From positions 171,868 through 235,867 of the forward strand of contig BCKL01000036.1 in the NCBI GenBank assembly GCA_001600635.1: 64,000 nt of DNA. The letters are read 5' to 3'. The translations under genes and the position numbers were made by a program. Below, piece by piece: positions 1 to 12,270 of this stretch. The notes under the pieces are model-generated. The model was not told where the DNA came from, did no database searches, and saw only the letters and a list, made by a program, of their open reading frames with translations. Source of the stretch: Leucosporidium creatinivorum (Eukaryota; Basidiomycota; Microbotryomycetes; Leucosporidiales; Leucosporidiaceae). The number at the start of each line of letters is the position of its first letter. Position 1 is the first letter of the stretch.

Positions 1-1388
1 GGCTGGACGGTTGGAGGATGAGGAGGCTTAGACTGGTTCGCTTTTCGTTCGCCGAGGGAGTTCGTGAGAGGTGGAGGCGGTTTGCTCGATGTTCTAGACT
101 GTTGCGAGTGGTTGCTGGTTATACTATGATGAGACTTATCCTACAATTGACTCGACGACCGAGGGGAGAAGAGGAGAGGTCGGCGCGGAGATATGATGGG
201 CTTCTCTTCGCTAGCCAAGGAGGCAGATGAGTCGCTTCTTGCGGTCTTCATCATCGATATCATGACTCGAACGTCCTCGCCACCAAGCCAAGCCCTCAGA
301 AGCCTCAGAAAAAAGCAGGGCTGTCGGCGCCGAGCAGGGCCTTCCCCTCGGTCTCGCTCTTTCGCTCTTTTGCGGGAGTAGCCAAGCTTGCTTGGACAGT
401 AGAAAAGCGAGTCAATTGTGGAGATTTACATACCGAGACCTTGTAACTCATCAGCTGATCTGGAGAAATGTCCAACAGCAAGGACTAAGCGCGCTGGCCA
501 ACCGCGAGCGAGTGAGCTCCCTCACCTCTCTCTCTCCTGCCTCTCGCTCGACTCTTGCTCGACTTCGTTACAGCAGGACCCTACAGCTTCCAGCTCTATC
601 GACCTACAGCCTCACAGCTCTCACTCTCGACAGCCCCTCCAAGCCCTCTTTTAGCACCGGCCAAAGGCCCTCAACTCTTCTCGTCAAAGCGACGGGAAGG
701 CTCAGCTAAGCAGCTTCTGAACCGGGTTTTAATACAGCAGAAAAGGTGAGTTGGGTGTTTCTCTACCAGGCCACAGCTATTCTGGTGTGCTACAGAAGGA
801 GCGAGACGGAGAAAGCGCTTGTTTGTGGCGTCTGAGGCATGACGCGAGAAGGGAAGGCGACTGCTGGGGTACAGAGGACTGTAGGGGTGCATGAGGGCTA
901 GGGGAGTGATGTGCTACAGAATTGACTTCTGTACAGCGCCACAGAACTGTCAGCAGGCGACGGACAGGCAGACGTCTCGGAGACGAGAGTGTGCTTGCTC
1001 AGCTAAGCTCAGAGGCAGTGTCCTCTCTGCGCCGAACACCGAGAAGGGCTGACAGGTGCTGAAGGAGATCACAGAACATTATGCTGACTCTCGCTTCTGT
1101 TCCCTACCATATCATAGCTTTCCCTCGCCTGCCCTCCGCGGCGCCAACAGCACCTCGTCCCCGCTCGTCAACACGACAGCGTCAGCTTCCCCTCGCTCTT
1201 CTCCCCCTTCGCCTTCGCAACTCGCGCCGAATCATGCTCATATAGAGTCACAAGACCCCTCCCCAATTACACGATCACAAGTCGCGACGCCTCCGCTAGC
1301 CCCGCCCATCACCCTCACCCTCCCTTCGCGCACTTCTTCGCCCTTCTTCGTCCCTCACGCCGACCACACCACCGACCAGTCAAATACC
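1..1388. other. Intergenic / 5' flank, no gene seen
   Basis: No exon chain with recognisable protein similarity was found on either strand; only short open frames occur. The part just before 1389 is open in the kinase frame from about 1056, so some of it may be 5' UTR or, less likely, extra N-terminal coding sequence without an ATG. Confidence 0.5.
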
Positions 1389-3689
1389 ATGACGTCCGTC
1401 TCTACTCCCGACTCTTCGGCGCCTTCTTCTGCTCTCCCAACTCCCGGCACTTCGACCCCCGCCTCCGGCGCCTCTTCCATCAACGGCGACGTCTCGGCCT
1501 CTCAATCCGAAGCCGAGTCGACGGTGGACCCTCTCCCCACTTTCTCGTCCCTCGACCTCTCCCTCTCGCGAGACCAAGGAACCTTCCACAAAGGCCATGG
1601 AGCCGGCTCCGAGGCGCTCACCATGTCCGCTACGGCGCATTCGAACCACGGCGTCCTCGCGCCGAGGATCCTCTCCACCGCTAGCATCGGCAAGAGCGGA
1701 GGCGGCGCTCTGAGCCCCGAGAACCTCCCCCTCGCGCCCAAGGAGCTGCCCCTCCCTACCATCGACTCTTCCCGCGAGTCGAGCATGCTCTCCACCCCCG
1801 AACCTCGTTCCACTCCCGAACCCACCGCGCCTTCTTCCACCCTCGCCACCCCCGGCGAATCGCGCGCCGGAACTCCCGCCCTCCTCCCTACTGCCCAACC
1901 TCATCTCGCCACCGCCGCCGCCGCCAGCAGCACCATGGCGCCTCCTCCTCTTCCCGCCACGCAAGCGCCCTTCAAACCTCCCCTCAAGGAGAAGAAGTCC
2001 GTCTTCGGCAAGCTGTTCGAGCGCAACAACGCCTCGTCGCAATCCCTCGCTCAGAGCTCGGGAGGTGAGAAGATGGAGCGTGGGGAATCGAGCGCTTCGG
2101 GCTCTGGAGCCAATGGCGGAGGAGCAGCGGCTAATGGTGGAGGAGCGGCGTTGGATCGGAAGGCCAGTAAGAAGGAGAAGGAGAAGGAGGCGAAGGAGGA
2201 GGAGAAGCGCGCGAGGAAGGAACAGAAGGAGAGGGAGAAGGAGGAGTCAAGGTTGTTGAGGGCGCCGAGCGAGGATCGGGGCTCGAAGGAGAGGAGCTCG
2301 AGTGCTGGAGGGTCGAGGCCGCGCTCGGGCAGTCATGGCGAGAAGCACGCCAAGGAGGGCGGCATGGGGCAGGCGTTGAACGACTTTATGCGGCACAAGG
2401 TGCAGCGCAAGAGCTCGCAGACGAGCAAGAAGAGCGATGATGGACGTTCGGAGCGGGGTGGGTCCGAGGCGGGGAGTGCGCACGGTGGGAGTACGAAGGG
2501 GAGGGACGACGATACCAAGAGCCGAGGAGGAGCCAGCAACGCCTCGTTGAGCAAGAAGTACGGCGTGTGCGAGAAGGTCGTCATCGGCAAGGGAGCTACC
2601 GCCGTCGTCAAGCTGGCGCACAAGTGGGATCGCTCGACCGAGAGGCTGTATGCTGTTAAGGTGAGTCCTTGTCTTGGTACGAGTCGGGACGAGCGGGAGC
2701 TGACTTGAGCTGTTTGCACCGAGCAGGAGTTCCGCAAGCGTCGCAAGAACGAGACTGAGAAGGAGTACGTTAAGAAGCTCACCTCCGAGTTCTGCATCTC
2801 GTCGACCCTGCACCAGTATGTCGTGGCTTCTCTCGCGTCGTCAAGCCTCGCAAGCTGACCTTCTCCCGTTCGCCCTTCCCCCTCCCTTCTCGCTCGCCTT
2901 CTACCATCAAAAGCCACAACATCGTCGAGACGGTCGATCTCGTCCAAGACGAGCAGAACCACTGGTGCGAGGTGATGGAGTACTGCCCCGGAGGCGACCT
3001 CTACGCCGCCATCAAAAAGGGCGACATGGCCGCGCCCGAGATCAACTCGTACTTCAAGCAGATCCTCGCCGGCGTCGCTTACCTCCACTCGATGGGAGTC
3101 GCCCATCGCGATATCAAGCCCGAGAACCTCCTCCTCGACGCCAAGGGTCATGTCAAGATTACCGACTTTGGCGTTAGCGATGTGTTCAGGATGTGCTGGG
3201 AGAAGACGACGCATTTGTCCAAGGGATTGTGCGGGTCGGAGCCGTATATCGCTCCCGAGCAGTTTGAGCAGAAGGGTGAGCTGTCTTCCCTCGCCTTGTC
3301 GTCGAGTCGTCGTCGCCGAAGCTGACTCGTTTCTCATTCTCGCAGAGTACGACGCCCGTCTCGTCGACGTCTGGGCCTGCGCCGTCGTCTTCTACTGCAT
3401 GCATTTCCAAGAACTCCCCTGGCGCGTCGCCAAGCCCTCGGACCCCTCCTTCGGCCCCTACCTCCAACTCTACTCGCAATCCTCCTCGCCTCCTCCTTTA
3501 TCCAACCTCGTCCCCCGCGAGTGCAGAAACATCATCAAGAGGATGTTGGACCCGGATCCGAGGACCAGGGCGACGACGGAGCAGATCCTCAAGGACCCGT
3601 GGTTCGATGCCATCAAGGTCATTCCCGCCCTCGAGGGCATCTTGCCCGTACCGCCGGCGACGGGCCTTCCTCCTGCTGCCTTGCCATAG
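1389..3689 (+). CDS. Ser/Thr protein kinase, Sat4/Hal4 type
   Basis: Four exons (1389-2660, 2727-2815, 2914-3275, 3346-3689) join in frame to about 688 residues. Residues 1-385 are low-complexity Ser/Pro/Ala followed by Lys/Glu-rich sequence. The kinase domain runs from about residue 388 to 670: Gly-rich loop [11 protein letters not shown] lysine, catalytic loop [16 protein letters not shown] and a SEPYIAPE segment. This set, with FGVSDVFR and [10 protein letters not shown], is typical of the fungal Sat4/Hal4/Hrk1 group, which in yeast stabilises plasma-membrane transporters and affects ion homeostasis; that role here is inferred from family. The start was put at 1389 because it is the first in-frame ATG of the long open frame (CCATACC-like context); upstream frame is open but has no ATG. 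Long disordered N-terminus is normal for this group. Confidence 0.85.
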
Positions 3690-4773
3690 TACCTCGCCTC
3701 CCTCTTCCTTCCTCGCATTCTTTGCATCCTCTTCACGACCCATATCTCGACTCGCCTCGCCTCGTCGACCCACCCACCAGCCCTTTCTTCGCACTCGCTG
3801 TTCTTCCTTCCCCTCTGTAGCTCTCCCCTCACCATCTCTCCGTTCTTTCTCACACGATCCGTCAGATACAGTGCTATTCCCTCCCTTCCCTTCCATCTCT
3901 TTTCTTTCCCCCCCTTCGTTTGTGTTTACCCCCCTCCCTTTTCCCCTTCGCCGAGCCGTTGCGGCGTTCCCTCCCTTTTTTTTGAAGTGATTCTGAGTTT
4001 CTGTTCCCTATAATGACGGAATGAAGCTTTTCTGGTTTGAGTGTATAACGACCAGGAGATTTGAGAGAGTGAGAGAGCGAGAGGTGCAAGTTCCGCTCAC
4101 ACGAGTTGCCGTGAGACTCCACACCTGACGCGCTACAGAGAATGTGCTTTCTGAGCGGACCGACTGGCTGCTCAGCGAAGAGTCGGCGCCGTCGGACTCG
4201 CGGGGGAAGGGGAGCCGTCGGCAGCTCGTCGCCACTGCTGTTGGCCGCTTAATGGCGTTGTCAACAGATCGCATGAACAGTAGGACAATTTCTAACCAGG
4301 CCAAGCTCACCGGCACAAGCGATCACTGCTCAAGCCTCAAGCGAGACCTTCACCGAGCAGCGGCGGAGCGCGGCGCTCGCTACCCGCCGTCGCTGGTTTT
4401 CTGCAAGCAGGTGAGGGTTGCTTCTCACTGCAGCCTGTACCCGGAGCTGCCCCACGTTACACCGCATGCTTCCGCCGTAGGAATCCCTTTCCTACTTCGG
4501 CGTCCGCTGTCGCCTGGCTTTTCTGGCGTTAGAGGCAAAGTCCTCTGATAGCCTCAGACGAACGCTTACTCACTTTACTCGCTCTTACTCGCAGCTGGCA
4601 TTAATCGACGTGCATCTCAGCCGCGTCTACAAGCAGCAGGCTGAGTCGGCGATCTCGAAGGTGGAGGGTGCAAGTGCGAACTAAGCTTGCCAAATAGAGA
4701 GGAGACCCATATAATACTACACAACCGTCTACCGGCGTCCCATGCGACGCTTTTGACCAACCGAGATACTCCT
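3690..4773. other. Convergent intergenic region
   Basis: Lies between the 3' ends of the kinase (+) and the permease (-). The first 300 bases are strongly pyrimidine-rich, as expected of a 3' UTR. No further gene, RNA gene or repeat was recognised. Confidence 0.5.
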
Positions 4774-7529
4774 CTACATAAGCCAAGCCCAGAACTTCTG
4801 AATGGCGTTCTTGGGCTTCTTGTGCGAGTTGTCCTCCTCCTCGTCGCGGGATCCACTGAACAGATCGGCCTCAAGGTGAGGAACGAGGCTCCAATTTTTG
4901 GAGTAGAGGGAATATCCGACGTAGAGGATGGGGGCAAAGATGATGGGGAAGTAGGCTGTGGGAAGGAGGGGGAGAAGGAGGGCGACAGGGTCAGCGAAAG
5001 GCCCCGAGATGTCCCAATTCAAAACATGGTACAAGACACTCACAAGTGATAAATGTGGCTTTGTCAAACGAATATCCCTCAGAACCGATGCCGGCGAAGA
5101 CCTCCCATCCGTTGAAGAAGAGGATGATGCAGACGAAGATGAGCGAGTACCAGGTGAGGTAGGGCTGGAGGGGAGCCTTGTAGGCGAGGGTGTTGCGGTC
5201 GACGCCCTGGAGACGCATGGACTTGTGGAAGCGGAGGTAGGTCCAGCAGATTCCCTACAGAGCGCGGAGGAGGAAAGTCAGCGCGGAGTCCGAGATTGTC
5301 GCCGAGCAGCGCTGCGAGCGCTCTGTTAGGCGGCTTTGCTCGCCGCAGCTGTACGAGTTGTAACGAGAAATGTAGAACTTACACCCCAGGTCATAAGACC
5401 GCAGACGGAGGTCATGTTGGCGAACCAGTTGAAGACGGTTCCAGCGCCAGAGGCTCCAACGGACATGAACGAGAGGAAGCTGTAGGGCGTTAGAAGCGCG
5501 AGTCAGCAGCGAGTTCTGGTAAAGTCGTCGCAGAGCAATAAGGGCCGCCGAAAGCGGGTGGATCGCGCTCAGGGTAAGGGCTCGGCGAAGACTCACGAGA
5601 AAGCGACACCGACGGCGACACAGATGTAGGGAAGGCCGTAGCGGTTGACCTTGCGGAGGAACTTGGGAGCGTTGCCGTTGAGAGCAAGTCCGTAGAGGGC
5701 GCGAGACGAGGTGTAGAGATCCGAGGAGGCGGCAGACCAGGCCGAGGTCAAGAGGCAGGCGTTGATGATGGAGGGAAGGGCGGGGATACCGGCGTTTTGG
5801 ATGGCGATGACGAAGGGGGAGGAGGCAGCAGTTCCGGAGCCGAGCTTGAGGCGGGTGTCGTTGGAGGCGACGAGGAGACCGATGATGAACTGTGAGAGCG
5901 CCGAACAAGTCAGATCTCGGCTCCTGAAGGTCGCAGAAGGGTGCGGAAAGACCCACAGTGCCCATAATATAGAAGAGGAGAATTCGGATGTACCTAAACG
6001 AGCGTAAACGAGAGGGGAGCGAGATAGGACGTCAGCAAGAAGCAGGAGAGTGAGTCGAGCACCCTCGCCGAAGGGGTTCGGGTCCGAAGTCAGGAAGAAG
6101 CAGACGTACACCCTCTTGATAGCCTTGGGCAAGTTCTTCTTGGGGTTCTTGGCCTCTCCAGCAGCGATGGCGACGATCTGTGGCGGGATGGAGCGGCGAA
6201 GTCAGCTTCGGCGCTCGGTGCTCGGCGAAGGCTTCCAGGGGCCCAAACTCACCTCAGTTCCAATGTAGGAGAAGGCAGCCTGGTTGAGGACAGCCCAGAA
6301 ACCAAGGAATTGTCCTAGTGCAGTGCAGAAGATTAGCAAAGCGTCTCGAAATCAGGCGCCGAAGTAGTCGGAAACTCACCCTTGGCTCCCTGGATGCCGA
6401 GGTGCTGAACGAAGGGTCCGGGGTTGTTCCAGTAACGGAATCCGATGCGGGAGCCATCGGCGTTCTTCTTGGTGTCGAGGATGATACCGAGGAAGATCAG
6501 GCCGACAATGGTGATGACCTTGATGATAGCGAACCCTGCGAAGTGCGAAAGCCGTGGTCAGCGAGTGCTCCTGGTGAGCTGGCAAGGCGAGGTGATGGTG
6601 ACCTACAGAACTCGCACTCTCCGTACACCTTCGTTCCTCCAAAGTTGATGGCGACGGCGACAACGAGGCAGATAGCGATCCAGACTCCGGGGTTGATGTC
6701 CTTCGACCAGTATCCGATGAGAACGGCGGCAGCGTTGAGCTCAGCAGGCAGCACGATAGTCCAGTTGTACCAGTAGTTCCATCCCATACTGCGAGGATGA
6801 AGAGGAATCGGAAGGGAAGGCGAGAATGGAGAGGAAACCAGTCAGCCAAGCTGTTCGCCGAAGGATAGTCTTGCTCCGTTCTAGCTGTACTCGAGCGACC
6901 TAGAGCACTGCAGAGCTGCTGTTGACGTTGAAAAAGAATTGTACAACTCACGTGAACGAGAGAGCGGGCGAGACGAAGCGTTGGGCAAGGGTGATGTGTC
7001 CTCCGGGGATGGGAAGGTGGGCAATCATCTCTCCTAGGGCAACCATGACCGAGAAGCAAATGGATCCGACAGCGGCGAATCCAAGGAGGAGTCCGAGAGG
7101 TCCACCGTGGCGAACTGTGAGCATGGAGGAGCGAGATCAGCATCGCCGAAAGGAGCGCGAGGGGCAACGCCGAGGGAAAGCAACTCACGTCCATTGGCGG
7201 TTCCAAGAAAGAGTCCAGTGCCAATAACTCCTCCCTGTGAAGTGAAGAAGAGTGGCGAAGGTCAGCTCATGGATAAAGAGAGCGAACAACACGCGGCGTA
7301 GCAGGGGCGGGACTGAGCGGATCGTGGGAGACGTCGCCGAGAAGACACCTGGGAGCAAAGGGAGGGATGCACGTACAATAGAAATCATCTGCACATGCCT
7401 GGACTTGAGCTGACGTTGAAGAGGAGCCTCTCCTCCAAGGTCAATGCCATCTCCGCGAGTGGCTACCTCGACCGAGCCCTTCTCAGGGTCCGAGGTGTAG
7501 TGTGGCTTGGGGTCGTACTCGGTGCTCAT
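4774..7529 (-). CDS. Amino-acid permease, AAT/YAT family
   Basis: Twelve exons on the minus strand, from ATG at 7529 to TAG at 4774, all with GT-AG borders, join to 549 residues. The first membrane segment holds the family signature GGVIGTGLFLGTANG followed by LRHGGPLG; later hallmarks are GEMIAHLPIPGGHI, ASNDTRL (fungal amino-acid permease segment), and about twelve hydrophobic stretches. The soluble N-terminus is about 45 residues and ends in RQLKSRHVQMI, as in fungal permeases. It is a proton-coupled plasma-membrane importer of amino acids; substrate cannot be told from sequence. The long first intron region and 1.6 kb upstream may hold its promoter. Very short C-terminal tail, with a Lys-rich end and no clear di-acidic ubiquitin signal seen beyond DEEED. 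Confidence 0.92.
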
Positions 7530-9131
7530 GGGGGGCCTTGAAGTGAAGTGGATGAGTGAAGTGAGGGAAAGGGAAGCAACCTGCAAGAGCAGCGAGAAAG
7601 GCCTCTTTGAGGGGCGGGCGCTATCAAGGGATCGGTCGGGGCCCTCGAGGCCCAACTTTTTCCTTTTTGTCTCAGAGACCAAACGGGAACAGAAGAGCCT
7701 GGGCAATCGGGAGGCGCTTGAAGCTGTTGAAAAAAGCTGCTTGCTGTCGTGTTGGGCTGGTGGCAACGCCGCCGAGCAGCAGTGGCGCCAAGCTACCCCT
7801 CCCTTTGCTCGGTCGAACCAGCTCACTCCCTGCCCTGCTCGTAAAGCCCAATCTTGATACTCGAGCGTATCCTAACCGGGGCCACAGACGCGGACATTTC
7901 AGTACCCGAGCTATAGCGCACCCCTTCGGTGAACGTCGGCCAGAAGCTGGAGAGGTTCGAATCGCGAGCTCACGAGGCTTGCAGCCGGCGAGGCCCCGCA
8001 TCCCTGATACGTTTTTATGCACGGAATGCCTTGCATGACCTCGCGGTCCGCAGGAATCTGCCTACAGCGACGGCTCCCCCTCTCCCGCGAGTCCGACGGC
8101 GCCGAGCAGCTCGGTATGCAGATAGGCGAGAAGGGCCTCACTATCCCGAGCAGATGAGGGGGAGGGCGGCCAGAGCTGGGGTATAACGAGAAGGGCGCCG
8201 AACGGTGCACGAGCCAGTCCGCAAGAAGCCGAGATGGGAGGTCAGAAGGCCCGTGAAGGGCGAGCCCGAACGCCGTCGGCGCCAGCAGAGGTCACGACTC
8301 CCGGTGGGGCTGTTGTGCTGCACATCATGGATTTGGAGAGCAGGTCAGCAGACTGTTGTACGCTTGAATCGTCGCCCTGCTCTGTACTGAAGTGCATCAC
8401 GTCGTAAAATGGCGAGCGACCGAGCTCGTAGAGCTCCAGCTGCTCGGCGACTAGCCTCTAGCTAGGCCAAGGCAAGAAGCAGAGCATAATGGCTCACGTC
8501 TCCAGCTTTTGGAAGCTACAAAGCTCCGTGAGAGCTGCCTCTGTAGCCCACCAGCACTCGACGGCGACGACAGATTGTCCCCCTCCTCGCCACCCCCTTC
8601 GCCGAGCTGCACTCTAACAGCTGCTCCTATAGCCTGAACTTGAGAGAGAGATACTCACCAGTTCACCTCGTTACATTCCTTCACATCCCTGTAACTACAT
8701 GGCGGTCCATCGCCCTCCTGGATGCCTCCTCTCCTGCCCCTGCCCCTCACGAAAGCCCGAAGCCGTTCGGCGGCTCCAGAAAGGTCGAAGGATGGTCAAG
8801 AGCGAAGTCGAAGGCGAAGGTAGCACAAAGAAAGCGAATGCAGAGAGCTCCGAGGTGTTGGACGAGCAAGATGGCGACTAGGCAAGAGTCAAAGAAGCGA
8901 CCGCATGCTTTCGCCGCGAGGTCAAGATTTGGCCGGCGGCCGACCAAAGAGTTCGACTCGGCGCTAAGGCTGCCTTGATAGACGATAGGCCGTCTCGACC
9001 GCGCTGTCGTTCTGTAGCTGCGCGGATCTTCGTCTGCTCCTCCCCGACCCGCCGGTAGATCCTCCGCCTTCTCTTTACTCGAGCCCTTCGCCGAAGTGCT
9101 GAGGTAACGAGGTCCTCCGCTTCGCCTGAAG
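7530..9131. other. Long intergenic region upstream of the permease
   Basis: No convincing gene. A 60-codon open frame at 8699-8881 (+) ends in an acidic Glu/Ser stretch and could be a small protein, but nothing supports it beyond the open frame. The region is rich in the word CGCCGAGC on both strands (for example near 7768, 8098 and 8600). Confidence 0.4.
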
Positions 9132-9527
9132 TCATCCAGCCAGCGAGAGGAGGATGCGAATCACAAGCAAGTCCCAGCCTTTGCCCAGCGCAAGAGTCCC
9201 CTCGACTGCAGCTCCGCCGAGCGTGCCAAGATGCGGAGCCGAAGCGAGCGCGGCGGCCAAGTCGACCGAGAAAGTGTGAGCGGCGACCCAGAGGCGATAG
9301 TGAAGTGCCGTAAACGCCTCGAGCGAGCCGATAACGATGGAAGCGTAATACAGTACAACAGGACGTCGGCGAAGAGTTCGGGGCCGGTCTGCGAGGGGCA
9401 AGGGAGATTAATGAGGCTCGGAGAGACTCTTCATCAGCGAGAGACAGACTTACCTACATTCCGAAAGCTCGTACAACAGAACAGCAGCGCCTTAGCTCCC
9501 TCAATCCTCACCGAGCAGCTCGTCCAT
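9132..9527 (-). CDS. Possible small hydrophobic protein (weak)
   Basis: An ATG at 9527 gives a 16-nt exon (9512-9527), a GTGAGG donor, a CTCGCAG acceptor and a second exon 9132-9388, joining in frame to 90 residues. The product has one or two hydrophobic stretches ([16 protein letters not shown] and later [10 protein letters not shown]) and no known domain. It would start only 6 bases after the APC11 stop codon on the same strand, which is unusual for separate fungal genes, so this may simply be APC11 3' UTR. Listed because the spliced frame is open and hydrophobic. Low confidence. Confidence 0.2.
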
Positions 9528-9533
9528 CCGACC

Positions 9534-10060
9534 TCACGCGGCAACTCTTGCAGCTCGTTGCGGCGCAGGAGGAGCTTCGGGTGGGGGTGCAGCAGCTCCG
9601 GCGGTTACTGTGGGTAGCAGGCGAGTCAGCAGAAGCTCCGGAGAAGAGCGAGAGCGGAACAAACGTACCCCAAGGCCTGCGATCCATGGGACACTGCTGC
9701 TTTGACGACTCGGTGTCCAACCACTTGATGATGCAGTGCATGTGAAAGACGTGCGTGCATTCGCCCCAGACTGTTGGATCGAGTACAGCCTCATTAGCTC
9801 AGCTCTCAGCTCGACGCGCTCGAAACGGACTCACTCAGCGGGCACTCGTCGCCTGGAGTTTTGCAGTCGGGACAGCAGCCATCGTATGCCACCCTACAGA
9901 TTCCGCATACGTCGTCGTCGTCATCGTCGTCCTCTTCTTCCTCCTCTTCCTCGCCCTCAGCAGCTGGTTGAGTGTTGGCGGGCTGCTGCTGCTGTAGGCC
10001 AGCTTTCAGATTCCAGCGCCACAGTGCGATCGCGTGATAGTTGTTGATGGTGATCTTCAT
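9534..10060 (-). CDS. APC11: Anaphase-promoting complex subunit 11 (RING-H2)
   Basis: Three exons (10060-9835, 9770-9669, 9607-9534) join to 133 residues. The N-terminus [18 protein letters not shown] matches the cullin-binding strand of Apc11; the RING reads [33 protein letters not shown] and ends CPMDRRPW. Apc11 is the catalytic RING subunit of the APC/C ubiquitin ligase that acts with Apc2 in the nucleus at mitotic exit. Differences from the roughly 84-residue human form: a Gln/Glu/Asp insert with 14 acidic residues in a row at about residues 37-50, between the N-terminal strand and the RING, and an Ala/Pro-rich tail of about 25 residues. The last RING ligand is Asp rather than Cys, as in Rbx1 and, from memory, some other fungal Apc11 proteins. 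Confidence 0.95.
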
Positions 10061-10488
10061 CCCTGGCGCCCCAGCGAGCGAGTCGAAGTGAAGACGAGCA
10101 AAGTGGCGGAGGAGAAGAGGCGGCGCTGCGGGACTCGAGGGGGCTAGCGAGAAGTCAGCGAGATGGGCTACAGAGTCGAAGGGAGGCGGAAGAGTAGCAA
10201 ATTAACATTGCTCAACACCTCTAAATGCTCACGCATCCTCCCGCAGGTTGATTCCTCGCGAAGCGTCTGCGCCGAGCTCGCTCTCGACGACCCAGCGCAA
10301 GGCATACTGCATAGATTCAAAGCTAATGAAGATAGTACTAAAGCAATCGTCTCTGATAAGGCTCCACTCCCTCAATCCCCTCCAGCACCCACCGAGCTAC
10401 ACCGATGCTGCCCGCCATCGCCGAGCTCATCGAGTCCTCGTCTCAAACACGTCCCTCCCATCCTTTCATTCCTGCAGACCAGCTGCTA
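10061..10488. other. Intergenic, APC11 promoter side
   Basis: Separates the APC11 start from the 3' end of the upstream zinc-cluster gene on the same strand. CGCCGAGC words occur near 10270 and 10419. No gene seen. Confidence 0.4.
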
Positions 10489-12270
10489 TCACCAGAACAT
10501 CCTACTCGCCGAGTCTGCAAGTCCAACAGGCGCCGAATTGGCCCGCTTCCTTCGCTTCGGCGCCGAGTCGACCGGCAACGAGTGGGTGACCGCAGGAGCT
10601 GGGAGGAGTCGAGGGATTGTGGGATACGAAGGGTAGAGCTGAGATGTGTGAGAAGGGTCGGTGTCTTGAGTAGCGATGGTCGTAGGCGAGTGAGGGCGTT
10701 TCTCGCCTTGCCTCGGAGCGAGCGGACGAGGATCCTCTCGGAAGGAAGAAGGTCGACTCTTCTGCACCCTCTCCGGCGCACCGAACGAGTCGAGACTCGA
10801 CTCGACAGGCTCATGCTTCGGTTGAAGGAGTGGCGACTCCTCGCCGGCGTAGAGGACTTCAACCGTCGCGTCGCTGCCTCGGCGATGGATGATGTTCTCG
10901 GGGTCGGCTTGCGGCTTGGGGACGGGCTGAGGCTTGGGAGGGGAAGGGGGAGGCGGACGAGCGAATGGAGGGAAGGCCTTCTGGAATGTAGCGGGAGAAG
11001 GAAGTCTGTAGGGGAGGGGCCTGGAACACGCTGGGCGGGTTCGTCGAGGAGGGGGAGCGGCGGGAGCGGGACCAGGGGCAGGCGGAGGAGGTGCGTGAAG
11101 AAGTGGGCGGGAAGTGAGAGTGGCATAGGAGGCCGAGTAGTAGCTTTGAGGTGGTGTTTGGTAGTGCTGAACAGGAGGAGGAGGAGGAGGAGCCTGAGGT
11201 CGAGATTGCACGGAGGCGATTCGGTGAGGAGGGTGTTGCGTGCCGGAGGAAGCTTGCGGGTAGTAGTGCTGGTTGGGAGCTTTCGACGTCGCATGGAGAA
11301 GATGCTCCATTGACGAGGGCATCGACTGGGGCGTCTGACGCGGCCTGGGAGCGTATTTGCGAGCCGAGGTGACGAGCGGAGGAGGGGCGAGAGGATCCGA
11401 AGGGCGCGTTCTTTGGGCGACGTGAACGGCGTAACGCTTCTCCGCTTCGAGTCGAAGGTTGATGGCGTCCGGCTCCCAGAGACCCAGCGCGGTGGTGAGC
11501 GAGCTCATGTGGCTGCGAAGGCGCTTGATCTCTTGTTGGTTCCGCTCGAGCGCCGAAAGGCCGCTGGAAATGGGTGAAAGGTCAGTTCGGGCTTCCAACG
11601 GTAGATAGACAAGCTTACACAGTCTCCGCGTGCTCGGTAGGAGGATGTCCAGTGTAGGAGCAGACCTCTCCGCGAGTGTGACCTGCGAAGGGAAGCTGCC
11701 GAATTCAGCCGGAGCTCGGCCGGGGGGAGCGACTCGGAGCGAGAGAAGTTAAAACTCACAGTTGGAGCAACCTCCGATGACCCTATCGCACTTGAGCTTC
11801 CTGACCCTACAAAACTCACACGATGTGACCCTCGTCCAATCCCTCAGAGCCCCAGCTGCAAGGTCGCCCTTCGGCTGAGCTCTCCTCGGCGGCTCGGCCC
11901 TCGCCATCGATCTCTGCGCTTCTTCCTTCTTGTACCTCTCTCCCTCCACCTTCGCTCGCTCCCATGCATATCTCATATCGTCCTCCTGCTTCTGCCGAAT
12001 CGCCCGCTCCCACGCTCGCTGCCCTTGCTCCGCCTCCCACTCTTGCTGCTGCCTCGCCGCCGCTTCCGCCTCTCGCTCCGCCCTCCCTTCCTCCCATTTC
12101 TGCAACGCATTTTTCTCTCCCTCGGTCATGTCCTCCACCTCTGGCGAGTCCTCTGACCATTCCGGGCTCGTCAAGGTCGACTCGTCCTCGGGATTGGCTT
12201 CGGCGGAGGAGTGAGCGTTCGAGTTGTGCCCTTGCCTTGGCTGGCTCTCGTGTTCTAGGCGAGAATCCAT
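10489..12270 (-). CDS. Zn2Cys6 transcription factor with internal zinc cluster
   Basis: Three exons (12270-11760, 11682-11619, 11563-10489) join in frame to 549 residues. The zinc cluster CEFCRVRKLKCDRVIGGCSNC continues across the first intron to HTRGEVC, giving the canonical C-x2-C-x6-C-x6-C-x2-C-x6-C. It lies at about residues 152-178, after a highly charged region rich in Glu/Arg/Gln (about residues 50-140) that looks like a long coiled coil or helix; in most family members the cluster is near the N-terminus and the coil follows it. After the cluster comes a short LSALERNQQEIKRLRSHMSSL helix (dimerisation-like), then a Pro-rich low-complexity C-terminal half ending with a KRRKR basic patch. 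No fungal-specific middle homology domain is seen. A sequence-specific nuclear regulator is inferred; targets unknown. It is transcribed divergently from the sugar porter 1.3 kb away. Confidence 0.85.

Noticed and set aside
1380-2042. Long minus-strand open frame opposite kinase exon 1
   Set aside because: It mirrors a Ser/Pro/Ala-rich GC-rich exon; composition keeps the antisense frame open and it has no recognisable protein.
5255-7224. Several minus-strand frames beside the permease (236 and 282 codons)
   Set aside because: They read through permease exons and introns in a wrong frame; the spliced permease accounts for the region.
7940-7975. GGTTCGAATC resembling a tRNA T-loop
   Set aside because: No pairing T-stem, acceptor stem or anticodon arm could be drawn on either strand.
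10405-11313. Long plus-strand open frame opposite the zinc-cluster gene
   Set aside because: Antisense of the Pro-rich last exon, arginine-rich by composition only.
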